Shown here in pieces: positions 1-9,423 of a stretch of DNA of 64,000 nucleotides (position 1 is its first letter; every line of letters starts with the position of its first letter). A program made the translations under genes and the position numbers. Where the stretch lies: the NCBI RefSeq assembly GCF_014839805.1, contig NC_051121.1, positions 3,207,116-3,271,115 on the forward strand. Direction: 5' to 3'. The notes beneath the pieces were generated by a model that saw nothing but the letters and a program-made list of their open reading frames with translations, was not told where the DNA came from and made no database searches. This DNA comes from Manduca sexta. Its lineage: Eukaryota > Arthropoda > Insecta > Lepidoptera > Sphingidae.

Positions 1-137
1 TTGAGCCATAATTACATCGGATACTTTTTTACAATTCACATTTTAGAATATTTATCAGTCTTATCAAAATACATACATTTATCGCTTTAAGTGTTTAATG
101 TAGATAAACTTTGTCTTTTTTATAACCTATACATATT

Positions 138-360
138 ATAAAACGAAGTCCCCTTTTCCGTCTGTCTATGTTATCGATGTTCTCAAAACCTACTGAACGG
201 ACTTTTATTAAGTTTCGTATGGAGATAATTAACCCTGGGAAGGTTATAGACTACTTTCTATCCCGGGAAAATATAAAGCAGGACTTTTATCGGAATTTTT
301 ATCGGAAATTTACCGGAAAACTCCTTCACGCTGGCGAAGCCGCGAGCAAAAGTTAGTGAA
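138..360 (-). repeat. LINE-like (possibly RTE-type) remnant
   Basis: Read on the minus strand this begins with a TAGCTTTTGCTCGCGGCTTCGCC-like head and continues through a phrase meaning 'CCTTCCCAGGG' to a TATAATATG-like end. The same layout recurs at 908-1118 and 52228-52412. I recognise it from memory as a very common lepidopteran interspersed repeat, probably the end of a non-LTR element. Class assignment is uncertain. No usable open frame. Confidence 0.55.
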
Positions 361-678
361 TATTATAAATGCCAAAGTTAGTACAAATGTTTGGATGTTT
401 GATAGAAGTGATCGCGCAAACAGCTGAACGAATGTGGATGAAATTTAGCATAGGGGTAGACTATATCTTTGATTTAAACATACGCTACTTTTTATCCCCG
501 TCATTTTATTCCATTGAAAATAATGTTTTTTTTTTTTAATTAATAGGTGCTGGCGTCATGCAGGTAATATGAATCGCTACAGTGTTTTAAGGTCTTTTGT
601 AGCAGGAAAGGCTATCATCACACGGGCGAAGCCGCGAGCAGCACCTAATACGAAATATGTTTTTTACACCCGCGTGTT

Positions 679-816
679 TCATGGCCCCAACAAACGGTCC
701 ATTTCGTTCACAAAACGCTCTCGCCTCTTTCCCAGAGTACTCCTGGCGATCCCAATGACCTCGACCTTGTCCCCAGGACATCGGCACTCATTACGACCAC
801 AAGTGTTCGCGGCTAT
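679..816 (-). pseudogene. short coding-like fragment, unidentified
   Basis: A 46-codon frame on the minus strand with stops at both ends lies in a GC-richer patch. It contains Cys-rich CRCPGDK followed by a basic-hydrophobic stretch KRRERFVNEMDRLLG that reads like real protein. It has no start codon and no recognisable family. It sits between two oppositely oriented LINE-like remnants, and another LINE-like head lies at about 627-642, so it may be a relic of a mobile-element protein. A chance frame cannot be excluded. Confidence 0.22.
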
Positions 817-907
817 CTAGATTGCCTAAATTTGACCTTTAAGCTTGATACAAGGGGCTTCTTCAAGCCGAAATGATGGATTGTTCTTCTAGTCCTATTT
901 ATTTATT

Positions 908-1118
908 TTTTACTAGCTTTTGCCCGCGGCTCCGCCCGCGTGAAGGAGTTTTCCTCGATAAAAGTCCCTCTATAGATTTTCTCGGGATGGAAAGTACTAT
1001 AACCTTCCCAGGGTCAATTATCTCCATATCAAATTCTATAAAAATCCGTTCAGTAGATTTAGAGAAAATCGATAACATACAGACAGACATAAAAAGAGAC
1101 TTTGTTTTATAATATGTA
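908..1118 (+). repeat. LINE-like (possibly RTE-type) remnant
   Basis: Begins with TAGCTTTTGCCCGCGGC, continues through CCTTCCCAGGGTCAAT and CCGTTCAGTAGATTTAG, and ends near ATACAGACAGACATAAAAAG and TATAATATG. It is the mirror-oriented partner of 138-360 and the clearest copy of the family in this window. Non-coding. Confidence 0.6.
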
Positions 1119-1370
1119 TAGATATTGGACGTTAAGTTGTTTTAATTATTAACAAGAATAATCTGGTTTCATTTGTTCTTTCATTTAAATTTATAGATGA
1201 CGTATTGAATCAGTTATCATAACATAATGACTTATTAAATAGGAAATAACATTGATAAGATAATATTTAAAATAATCCTTTGATATGAAGACACGAGACA
1301 TTGATTATAAATCTATTCTTTAGGGTCCCGTAACTCATAAAACCCTTATAGTATCAGTTTGCTTTTAAGC

Positions 1371-1783
1371 CGGTGGTAGGATATATTTTATATCCGCCCG
1401 GATAGCGACCACCGTACACAATATGTAAAACCCGCCATAGTGACTTTTGCAGGTTTTAGAAGTGGAGTGAAATAAATGCTTCGTGGACTTGATAATTATT
1501 TATTTTATTTGGAGAAAAATTAACCTGCCCATAGGCACATATTTAAGCACAGACAAAGTTGCCAACAAAAAAAAATACCACTATTAAAATATACAATGTT
1601 GCTAATCGTTTTTATATCGATATTTAATAGTGACCTAAGTACCTAAGTGTGTCGCGTACCGGGATCTGTGTATCCGGTTATAACAGGCCGGCACAATTGT
1701 GTCGACTGTCGAGGCGTAATCATCTCTCGTCAGTCGACATTATATTGGCCCCCACACCACGTACCATCAGGTGTAAAGGGGTT
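1371..1783 (+). repeat. interspersed repeat family F, split by an insertion
   Basis: Starts GGTGGTAGGATATATTTTATA and passes through ATAGCGACCACCGTACAC, AACCCGCCATAGTG and GGCCGGCACAATTGTGTCGAC to ACCATCAGGTG. The same order is seen at 22751, 37650 and 47851, and in reverse at 16387, 34548 and 44548. Here about 180 bp extra (1445-1626) separate the two halves. Both halves are bounded by the 8-mer ATAGTGAC (1437-1444 and 1627-1634), so the extra DNA looks like a nested insertion. Non-coding; I do not know its class. Confidence 0.6.
1445..1626. mobile_element. 182-bp insertion inside a family F repeat
   Basis: This stretch is absent from other copies of the surrounding repeat and is flanked by the direct 8-mer ATAGTGAC. 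An 8-bp duplication is typical of hAT-type transposition, but I see no convincing terminal inverted repeat, so the class is unknown. Confidence 0.4.
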
Positions 1784-1973
1784 AATACCGTACACGTAAA
1801 AAAAATGCCGCCCTTCGTGATAACTTAAGTTTTGTTACGTTCAATACTTTAAAGATTTACTTAAGATTCTACTCAAGAGTGAGATTCGTTTATTACTCCG
1901 GCCACTATAGCTTGTAAGCTATTAAATCTAAACTATGTAAAGTGCAGTAGCCGAAGTAAACTATAGTTTAGAG

Positions 1974-2858
1974 CATTGATTCCCAAAGTGGTCCAGGCGG
2001 ACCCCGAGGGATCGACGGGGATCCACATTGGAGTGACTAAAAATGGGGGTTCACAATTCGTAAGCGGGGGTCCACGAAAAATGTATATGGTTTTGATAGT
2101 AAAGAACTAAAATGTTAGCATGACTTCACCTATCAATGTAGACAGATTTATTTATAGCACATTGTACATACTATAACAGTTTACATAGTTACACTAGAGT
2201 TAAAATATAGTCACTGATATGTGCAATAAGTACGACGTACATTACACTCGCCACAGCACTCAACGAGTAGCATTTATGAAACATCAAGACGGTAATGCTA
2301 TACATTGTATTTAATAATAATAAACATATTTTTAACTACAGATAAAATACTGATATAAAAATATAACTTCTATGACAACTAAAAAATAAATAAGATTACA
2401 TACACCATGTCAGGGTTATTAAAGTTCTTAAATCTAAATCTTCCTAAATTTGTACTTTTTTTCTCTTTTCTTGTTTTATTATTTTTATCCCTGGTGTACA
2501 ATAAAGTATATTAAATAAATAAATAAAAATAAATAAATAAATCTTGCGTTTAAAGATGGGGCAAGAGTCATGGAAGACGTATAATTCTTTACAAGTTTTT
2601 AAATACTGATTTTATTGTTTGTAAATTCTAGTACAGGCTGATTGAAGACTCAAGTTGTTTTACAAAATGGAGTATGAAGAAGACGAGTTGGATTTTGTGG
2701 ATTTCGCGAAACTGGAATATAATATTTTAAGTAGCGACTGTTATATGTAAACACTTGCATATTCTGGAGAATATGGTAGTAATTCAGCTGCAGGGGATCG
2801 AACGCAAAACCAGTACGATTTTGAAGGTGGGTCTATGAGAAAGGTTTGAGAACCTCTG
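1974..2858. mobile_element. hAT-like non-autonomous DNA element
   Basis: The left end reads CATTGATTCCCAAAGTGG. The right end, reverse-complemented, reads CAGAGGTTCTCAAACC. Both fit the hAT terminal pattern CAGNGRTTCYCAAA. Flanking 8-mers GTTTAGAG (1966-1973) and GTTTAAAT (2859-2866) agree at 6 of 8 positions, as expected for an aged 8-bp target duplication. The interior is AT-rich, contains an (AAAT)n run at 2511-2542, and holds no long open frame. A short acidic patch (EYEEDELDFVDFAKL) around 2672-2716 could be a transposase relic or chance. Confidence 0.5.
2511..2542. repeat. (AAAT)n microsatellite
   Basis: About eight tandem AAAT units, one of them imperfect, inside the hAT-like element. 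Confidence 0.8.
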
Positions 2859-3090
2859 GTTTAAATATAAGCGAGAGGAAGCGGTAACTCGGTTACGTAG
2901 TAGCCTCTAGCATCTCGGAGGCTGCTCGTTTGGCCGAGATGCGTAACTTTATTGTATTTATGTGATAAATAACTGTAATACTAAGATTTGATCGCGGTTT
3001 CGTTCGCGTTAATACTTTGATGAGATAAATTTCTGCATACAAAATTTACACTTACATTTAGAATGCATTCTTACAAGTCACTTTTATATA

Positions 3091-3180
3091 TAACAAGCTG
3101 TGCCCGCGGCTTCGCTTGCGTAGAAATCAGTGTGACACAAAGTTTTTCCCGTGTAAAATCTGATCCACGAGATTTTTTAC
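3091..3180 (+). repeat. LINE-like head fragment
   Basis: AACAAGCTGTGCCCGCGGC followed by TTCGCTTGCGTAGAAATC resembles the head of the family at 908-1118. It then diverges and the end is unclear. DNA between 2859 and 3090 shows nothing recognisable. Confidence 0.45.
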
Positions 3181-3615
3181 AACATATATTATATGAACCT
3201 TTCGCAATTGGCAGAGAGACCATTTTGCCGTGGCCCCGTTAAAAAATATATATATAAACCTTTCAACACATTCTAACAACATCTTCGATGAAAGACGTTC
3301 TTGTTATCCAAGCGTATTAGTTCCCAAATGCTTCCTTTTGATTGGAACAAGAAACCTTAATGCACCTTAATAAAATTTTCATATTTGCTCAGCAACAGGG
3401 ACGCCTATCCTGGAAAAGGTGCCTTAACAACGATCTCCCTCGGGAACTTACGGAACGTAAGTACAAGCATTAAGAGCTAATTTTCTTACGTTTAAAACAT
3501 TATGTGTGCATTTCCCGTGCGGGTTGACTTCCGCTTACTTGATGGTAATGTGTGTCCATAAACAGAAGTAACACGCGAATTTTACATAACAAAATACTGC
3601 CTGGCATTCATGGGC

Positions 3616-3815
3616 TTTACATTGTAGCCAGTGTAACTACTGGACATGATGAGACTTAACATCTCATGTCTCAGGATGGCGAGCACAGTGGAATACCGAA
3701 CAATACTTTGTAATTCATGTGGATGTGGTGTTGGATGGTGTTTCTACTGTTTATAGGCGGTCGTGTCGCGAACGTAAAGCTCGTCTCATCTTTCAAAGCA
3801 ATAAAAGAAAATCTA
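3616..3815 (+). repeat. interspersed repeat family D, 5' truncated
   Basis: Contains ACATTGTAGCCAGTGTAACT, ACTTAACATCTCATGTCTCA, GGTGTTTCTACTGTTTATAG, GGCGGTCGTGTCGC and a tail CTCGTCTCATCTTTCAAAGC then AATAAAAG. Fuller copies at 17136, 29151, 38518 and 48731 start with a CTGGTGGTAGGTCTCTCATATG-like head that is missing here. A-rich 3' ends and variable 5' ends suggest retroposition. Non-coding. Confidence 0.65.
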
Positions 3816-4525
3816 CTTTATGTGCAGATTCTAATAAGGTATATTGTAGATGATACATTGTATCTTTAGAATTATATCCAACTATACATCTTTACTTTAA
3901 AGTATATTTTAGTGAAGAAAAAACGATTGTTCATCAGTGGCAAAGGGTGAAAATATTGAAAAGGTAAACCGGGAAAAAAAAATCCTTAACTAAAATATCG
4001 CTGCTGATTAACAGAAAACGTTTAAGTTAGTGTAAGCTGCTTTAACGTAAGGTTGATGAATGATATGTGTATCTATAATTTGGCATACATACTAGACTTT
4101 TAGTTTCAATAATGCTAAATATGTAATGTTTTATATGTAAGCTGTTGGTATACCTTTTAATATATAAATGAAAACAAAGACTAAGACAAACGTTTATAAA
4201 CTTAAAAGGGAAGCCGTTAATCGGGATATATTGACATTCCGCCACTGTTAAGGGCACAACAGTTAAAAGACGATTTGAAATTGAGAATTTATTTAACTAC
4301 TTTTTTGTCTGACTGTACACACAATTTCCTGCTCGCATTAAACTTTCCATATTTTATATTTCCGTAACTCCCAGTGTATGTGTAATATTAACAGTAACAT
4401 CCGTGATCCGAGCCGATCAAACGGAACTGATACAAAAACTTTTGGATATACTCGTAGCGCTACGTAAATTCTACGAACTTGCTACGTAGCTACGTGCGTA
4501 GTTGAAATTGTTTTCTATAAATGTG
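3816..4525. other. no gene seen
   Basis: AT-rich unique DNA. A CTACG/CGTAG-rich stretch at about 4450-4502 resembles the ends of the element at 39264-40366 and may be a solitary relic of it. Otherwise nothing recognised. Confidence 0.4.
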
Positions 4526-4652
4526 TATAAAATATAGCCTGGCCAGTAAAAAAAATAATCGTGCTGTGGTAAAATATGAAACTTATTTCAAAAAAATTAT
4601 AACGAAAAGGCAAATCTGGCGCGCTCCAAATCAAGTCAGGCTATGCTTTATA
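4526..4652. mobile_element. small MITE-like element with inverted ends
   Basis: TATAAAATATAGCCTGGC at 4526-4543 and the reverse complement of 4635-4652 (TATAAAGCATAGCCTGAC) match at 15 of 18 positions, bounding about 127 bp of non-coding DNA. Class unknown. Confidence 0.35.
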
Positions 4653-4691
4653 ATAACTCTTAATTGATTTTTTGTTATTCTTTAGAATTTA

Positions 4692-4753
4692 CTAAAAAAA
4701 TATATTGAAGTACGTAGACGTATACCGTATACGTACTTTAATATATTTTTTAG
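4692..4753. repeat. near-perfect long palindrome
   Basis: The left arm 4692-4716 and right arm 4730-4753 pair over about 24 bp with one G/A mismatch and one extra A. The loop region itself contains a CGTATA/TATACG pair. It could extrude as a cruciform or be fused ends of a small inverted-repeat element. Confidence 0.6.
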
Positions 4754-5654
4754 GCTCTATCTCTATCACATATACGGCTTTAAATCACATTTGGAGGGGT
4801 AAAAAAGCTCGGCAAATTTACAATAAATAATTAACACATTAATGTGAAATTATATACAATAAAATGCACCCTTGTCATATAACTGTTACCAGAAGACAAA
4901 TTGGAACATTAATTGTAAATAATACGATCTGTTTTCGTAGGCGATTAAATCTGCAACCTCTTGTTTCACAACCAGGCCACCACCACACCATGACTGTATA
5001 GTATGACAATGAAAAACAATTAAAAAAAATAACGGCCTCCCCAGAATGTTTCACAAAACGGGACTCATAAGTCTATTTTTAAATTTGACGTTTGTGATTG
5101 GCCAAGAGACCAATACGTCAGTCGCGTGATAGCCTTTTTACCAACCACAAACGGCACGGAGTCGTGTCGTGTTTTTTTGACACATTCCAAGCAGGCCAGC
5201 GAATAGTTAAAAAAAAAAATAGAAACGGCAAAGAAACTATTAGAAACCGAAGCGTTTCCATTCCTTTAACCCGTTTAATTTACTTCACGGTCTCTTCTAA
5301 TGTAATTTGCAGATAATTTAATTCAAGTGTAAAACGAATGTGGGATCTCGTCTCGCGATAGAGAACCTTATTTTTATAAGGGAAAGAGTGTTTCTAGTTA
5401 CTTGACATAACAGTTGGACTATTATAATTCTGTATATTATGTATTAATGAAAGGAACTGAAGTGATTTTGATTAAAATAAAAACAACTATCACTGGCTAC
5501 TGAAATACTTTTACTAATATTTCACCAACCAACCGACTTCTACGAGTTGTCAATGACCAACTGCCTCGGTTCGTCAGACACTCCGTGTTTTTATAGCAAA
5601 AGGTGTCGCAAGTATCCTCACAAGAATATTTTTATCCCAAAATTCCGATATATC
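4754..5654. other. no gene seen
   Basis: Unique AT-rich DNA. The 72-codon plus-strand frame at 5098-5316 has lysine- and arginine-rich low-complexity content and no family resemblance, so I treat it as chance. Confidence 0.4.
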
Positions 5655-5815
5655 AATGGCGAAGTGTGAAATTTTCCGAAAAGGAACCCGACACAAAATA
5701 TATGTACTAATATGCATAAATGCGGTTTGCAAATTGATCTAATGATAATTAGATTCAACATAAATTAGGAAAGTGAAGCCACCAAAAATTGGGTTATATG
5801 GACTTTTCGCCATTA
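5655..5815. mobile_element. MITE-like family G (TGGCGAA...TTCGCCA ends)
   Basis: Ends AATGGCGAA and TTCGCCATT are inverted. The core includes ATGCATAAATGCGGTTTGCA and TGATAATTAGATTC. Related copies: 27336-27394 plus 28399-28469 (interrupted), 50884-51042 and 51761-51898. No coding capacity. Confidence 0.55.
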
Positions 5816-5893
5816 CTATATATTATATATACCATTATACTATGTTAGACAGGACTAAACCCATTTACAAGAACAATTTTCAAAATCTTTCAT

Positions 5894-6060
5894 ACCGCCA
5901 TTTCAATACGCGATCGCAATCTTTTTTCGATCCATCGTTAAAATGGACTAATCAGAAGAAGTCTTTTTGACATGCATACAAATGTCCAATTTTGATTGGT
6001 TTATATACTTGTATCCGGATCGAAGATTAAGATTGCGATCGTTTATTGAAAACGACAGGT
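5894..6060. mobile_element. MITE with ~38-bp terminal inverted repeats
   Basis: The left arm (about 5894-5933, containing CGATCGCAATCTT and TTCGATCC) is repeated in inverse at about 6015-6060 with a few mismatches. The central part has ACATGCATACAAATGTCC. A diverged relative sits at about 40062-40200 and 50286-50440, recognised by AATAAACGA, CAATCTTTAATCCGATTCC and CATATGTAAATATGTCAG in the same order. Class unknown. Confidence 0.5.
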
Positions 6061-6137
6061 AGTGCTCAACATTCTTATTTTACATTTTATATAATATATT
6101 TGTGCGTTCGAAATAAACGGAGAGGAGTATAACTAGG

Positions 6138-6300
6138 TTTGTCTGCAGCTTCGCCCGCTGTAAAAGTTTTTCGAGATAATTATTTTACAGGGATTAAAAG
6201 TAGTACTCAGGAGAAATGTAGCTTCCTATTTGTGAAAAAAAAATCAAAATCGGTTTAGTACTTAATTCCGGAGATTAATGCGTTCAAAAAAACAAACCAA
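6138..6300 (+). repeat. LINE-like remnant
   Basis: GTTTGTCTGCAGCTTCGCCC head, then GTAGCTTCCTATTTGTGAAA, TCAAAATCGGTTTAGTACTT and GCGTTCAAAAAAACAAAC. The last phrases recur at 52570-52686. A relative of the 908-1118 family or a sister LINE end. Confidence 0.5.
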
Positions 6301-6699
6301 AAAATCTCTTTGTATTTTATTTCTTTATATATAAGTATATATTTGACACTCATTCCAACCACTGCCAAGGACAAGAGACAATAACCATTTCAGAAATATC
6401 TTGTACACGCAAATTGTCCCTAACGATGTCTCCGAGCGTCCGGTACTATCGCCTTTGTTAATTCCTTTGAACGCTACCAGGTTTAGGGAAAATTTAATGA
6501 GGAATTGTCACTGGAATAATTGTCAGATTAAGACGCTTGGCTATGTCTGATACATTGTACAATATGTTTTTAGTATAGAAACTCTTAGTAATAACGTATT
6601 TGTTAATAATTAAGTGAAGTTAAGGTAGAACGTAGTGAAGAATTTTGCATTTAATTTTTTTTCTGGGCACGGCAAACTGGACCTGTTAGGAAATGCAAT
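6301..6699. other. no gene seen
   Basis: Unique AT-rich DNA without recognisable features. Confidence 0.4.
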
Positions 6700-7065
6700 C
6701 CCTCCTAGCCGAATTTCGGCTACGGCAGCCAATCTCAACGGAGATCAGCCAGGAAACCAAGAGATATTATAGTGCACAAGTGCTCTACACACGGTGCACT
6801 CCCTATTCCTTCATTCTAATAGTTCGGTGAGTCGAGAAACTGACAAAATCGGAGAGAGATCAGGCGCCGGAACAACATCTTTACATGCTTTTCAAGGCAC
6901 GATCACACCGCTCACTTCCTGACTCCGTGCTGCGCCTGAGTAATTTTTTAAATAGAAAAACGCAGTCCCAATTATTTTTGGCTCAACTCAGAATTCGAAC
7001 CCAGGACCTCAGCGCGCTAGTCTCACTCGTACTGCGTACGTATTACAACTACGCCACCGAGGCAG
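6700..7065 (-). mobile_element. tRNA-derived SINE (family C)
   Basis: On the minus strand the head reads GCCTCGGTGGCGTAGTTG, which contains an A-box-like TGGCGTAGTTG. A B-box-like GGGTTCGAATTC lies about 60 bp further. The body passes GGAGTCAGGAAGTGAGCGG and GGCTGATCTCCGTTGAGAT. A second, head-less copy lies at 26627-26880. Any transcription would be by Pol III from the internal boxes, with mobilisation by a LINE reverse transcriptase. No coding capacity. Confidence 0.65.
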
Positions 7066-7284
7066 TCAAACATTGTAATAGAATCGTGAAAAGTGACAAA
7101 CCATAGTCTCTGCCTACCTGTTCAAAGATCAATTAATAAAATAGACAATTTAATCCATCGAAAACTAAAAGATGGCGTTGTAATAAGTAATGACGTACGG
7201 TAGTTATAAATTAGGGCAATAGATGGCGCTGTACAATTTCTTTAATTTTGTACATCGCGATGTCAAGATTCTCCGACCCATATG

Positions 7285-7316
7285 TATAAGGGTTGGGGAA
7301 TCATGCCTCGTCAGTT
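7285..7316 (+). promoter_or_regulatory. LTR core promoter (TATA + arthropod initiator)
   Basis: TATAAG at 7285-7290 and TCAGTT at 7311-7316 match the arthropod TATA and initiator. If the A of the initiator (7313) is +1, TATA begins at -28, the canonical distance. This predicts the U3/R border at 7313. Duplicated in the 3' LTR. Confidence 0.6.
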
Positions 7317-7465
7317 CGGGAATCCAAAGCAACCATGTAAATCAGAGCGAGTAGTGAAGGAAGAACAGTGCGTATAAGTGCATCAGAGCGAGTAAGGTAT
7401 AGAGGTAAACAAGTGCAACTTCTTAGTAATTATAAACTGTAGACTGTAGTGTTACTAGTGCTAAT

Positions 7466-7471
7466 AATAAA
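7466..7471 (+). terminator. LTR poly(A) signal AATAAA
   Basis: AATAAA lies about 150 bp downstream of the predicted initiator. The matching hexamer at 13753-13758 in the 3' LTR would be the one used to end the genomic transcript. Confidence 0.5.
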
Positions 7472-7553
7472 TATTGGTTTTATGTGAAAGAGTGTATTTA
7501 TTGTGTGAACCCGGACTCTTAGCACACACACTACACCAGAGCACCCCAAACAT

Positions 7554-7571
7554 TGGTCCTTCGAGCCGGAT
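7554..7571 (+). other. primer binding site, tRNA-Tyr type
   Basis: One base after the LTR, 18 nt starting TGGTCCTTCGAGCCGGA are complementary to the 3' end of eukaryotic tRNA-Tyr, including its CCA. The identification relies on remembered tRNA-Tyr acceptor and T-arm sequence. Confidence 0.8.
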
Positions 7572-7573
7572 AG

Positions 7574-7841
7574 AGTTCAGTGACCTCTATCAAGTAAAAG
7601 GTCAGGGACTTCTACGATACAAAGTTTAGTGACCTCTACCAAGCAAAAGTTCAGTGACCTCTACCAAGCAAAAGTTCAGTGACTTTCTACCAAGCAAAAG
7701 TTCAGTGACTTTCTACCAAGCAAAAGTTCAGTGACGTCTACCAAGCAAAAGTTCAGTGACCTCTACCAAGCAAAGTAGTAGTGACTTTTACCAAGCAAAG
7801 TTCAGTGACTTCTACAAAGCAAAGTTCAGTGTCCTCTACTG
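7574..7841 (+). repeat. ~25-26-bp tandem repeats in the BEL leader
   Basis: About ten to eleven units of the form AGTTCAGTGACCTCTACCAA followed by GCAAA, with variants in the CTCTACC part and slight length changes. They lie between the primer site and gag, in the untranslated leader. An enhancer or packaging role is possible but unproven. Confidence 0.85.
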
Positions 7842-8013
7842 TCAGTTCACCAGTCACCATACGTTGCGGGTCGCAGCGCTACGTGCAGCAGCGGGTCCAG
7901 CAACTTCATTGGAGCCATCAAGTACAAGCAACCGAGCAGAGCAGAGCAGTATTTATTAATATTTATTATTTTATTTATTTGTTAATTAAGTAGTTAATTT
8001 AATAGTTGTAACA

Positions 8014-9231
8014 ATGCAAGGGCTCGTCAATGCACAAGTTAATATACATAATTCTATTAATAGAGGTTTAATTAATTTCAAAAAGAGTCCTAAAGATCGT
8101 ATCACAAAAGAATACGTAGAAACAAGAATTAACAATTTAGAAATAGACTGGCAAACTTTTAAAGCAAATAACCTCAAATTGTATGAAAACTCGAAATTAG
8201 AAGAAATAGAAAAGTCAATTTATGTTACGCAAAACATTTATGAAAATTGTGAGGAAAATTACTTTATTTATAAGTCTTTGTTAGCATCCAATTTATCAGA
8301 AAAGGTGGAACAACCAACCAGTAACAATAATAAAGGCAATCAGTCGAACACAAATTCAGCAGCAAAGTTATCGAAAATTAAGATTCCAACCTTTTCTGGT
8401 AATTATTCTGAATGGACAACATTTCGTGATTTATTTACTTCATTAGTACACAATGATAATAGTTTAGATGATGTACAAAAGTTACACTATTTAAAAACGC
8501 ATTTAGTAGGCGAAGCAGAAAAGCTTTTAAGAAACACTCCTGTTACGAGCGCCAATTACAGTCGTTGTTGGTCGTTATTAGAAAAGCGTTATAACAACAA
8601 AAAATATTTAGCCAATTGCATTCTCAAACGGTTATTCAGCCAAAAGCGAATGAATGCTGAATCGGCGTCTGCTATAAAAGATTTATTAGACACCACCAAT
8701 GACTGTTTGGACGCATTAAAAAATATTGGTGTTGATGTAACCACATGGGATATCATGATCATTCACCTAATATCGTTTAAGTTAGATACTGAAACGCGTA
8801 AGCAATGGGAACTGAAAACCGCTGATGATCAATCGAACGATTTACCTACATTAGATCAGTTAAAAGAATTTATGGAAAGTCGTTTTCGTGCATTCGAAAA
8901 TATAGAATTTAAGAAAGTACAAACGCAACATGCAACTGCTGACTACAACCGTCCACATACGAAAGTATTAATAGCCACAAATAGGTTATGCGAATTCTGC
9001 AATGACAAGCACAAACTTTGCTTTTGTAAAAAGTTTGCAAACGAGGATTATGCAGTACGACGCGATTTCGTCAGTAAAAAATCTATATGTTTTAATTGTT
9101 TGGGCAGTAATCACAGTGCATACACCTGTAGAAACCCAGCTCGTTGTAAAATATGTAACAAAAGGCACCATTCTCTACTGCATTCACCAACTGATACATC
9201 AGAGCAAAGAAAAATGAATCTGATACAGTAA
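8014..9231 (+). CDS. gag: Gag polyprotein of BEL/Pao element
   Basis: 405 codons from the first ATG after the leader. Residues 1-115 are charged and helical. Residues 118-300, opening with KLSKIKIPTFSGNYSEW, match the DUF1759 region of BEL/Pao Gag. Zinc knuckles follow: a CX2CX4HX4C motif at C359, C362, H367, C372 and a second CX2CX3H-type cluster at C378-H390; an extra CX2C lies at 326-329. Gag would form the cytoplasmic particle and bind RNA. BEL elements normally read Gag through into protease in one frame. Here the stop at 9229-9231 is reached because the reading frame shifts by -1 near the A5 tract at about 9209-9213; the downstream frame (from 9195) is open and continues into protease. 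The last few codons as printed are therefore probably not native. Confidence 0.88.
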   Translation: MQGLVNAQVNIHNSINRGLINFKKSPKDRITKEYVETRINNLEIDWQTFKANNLKLYENSKLEEIEKSIYVTQNIYENCEENYFIYKSLLASNLSEKVEQPTSNNNKGNQSNTNSAAKLSKIKIPTFSGNYSEWTTFRDLFTSLVHNDNSLDDVQKLHYLKTHLVGEAEKLLRNTPVTSANYSRCWSLLEKRYNNKKYLANCILKRLFSQKRMNAESASAIKDLLDTTNDCLDALKNIGVDVTTWDIMIIHLISFKLDTETRKQWELKTADDQSNDLPTLDQLKEFMESRFRAFENIEFKKVQTQHATADYNRPHTKVLIATNRLCEFCNDKHKLCFCKKFANEDYAVRRDFVSKKSICFNCLGSNHSAYTCRNPARCKICNKRHHSLLHSPTDTSEQRKMNLIQ

Positions 9232-9423
9232 AGTCTCCAATAGTTTCGTGCTATGCGACTCGCAAGACCTTCAGGCCCAGACAAGTTTTATTAGCCACAG
9301 CGTTAGTGCATGCCGAGTCAGGATTAGGAAATCATTCAACACTAAGAGCTTTGGTTGATCAAGGGTCACAAGCTTGTTTTATAACGGAAGCAGCAGTTCA
9401 ATTATTACGTCTAAAGAAAAAAC
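9195..9423 (+). pseudogene. pol: aspartic protease segment of pol (frame-disrupted)
   Basis: In the third forward frame this segment contains VLLATALVH and LRALVDQGSQACFI, the A17/DUF1758 protease signature. The catalytic Asp codon is at 9357-9359 in D-Q-G-S. It cleaves the polyprotein in related elements. It is linked to gag by a -1 change near 9213 and to RT by another near the A6 tract at 9417-9422. It has no start codon of its own. Confidence 0.85.

Larger units (their letters stand above)
7119..7552 (+). repeat. 5' LTR of the BEL/Pao element (434 bp)
   Basis: Runs from TGTTCAAAG to CCCCAAACA and starts with TG and ends with CA as expected. Identical by eye to 13406-13840 except for one fewer C near the end. 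Includes a TATA-Inr promoter and an AATAAA signal. Confidence 0.95.

Noticed and set aside
7574..7841. CRISPR array
   Set aside because: Units are contiguous without unique spacers, in an animal LTR retrotransposon leader.
9206..9231. Programmed -1 frameshift between gag and protease
   Set aside because: The A5 tract does not form a canonical X XXY YYZ slippery heptamer in the gag frame, BEL elements usually have one continuous frame, and five more identical -1 shifts follow where no programmed event is expected.
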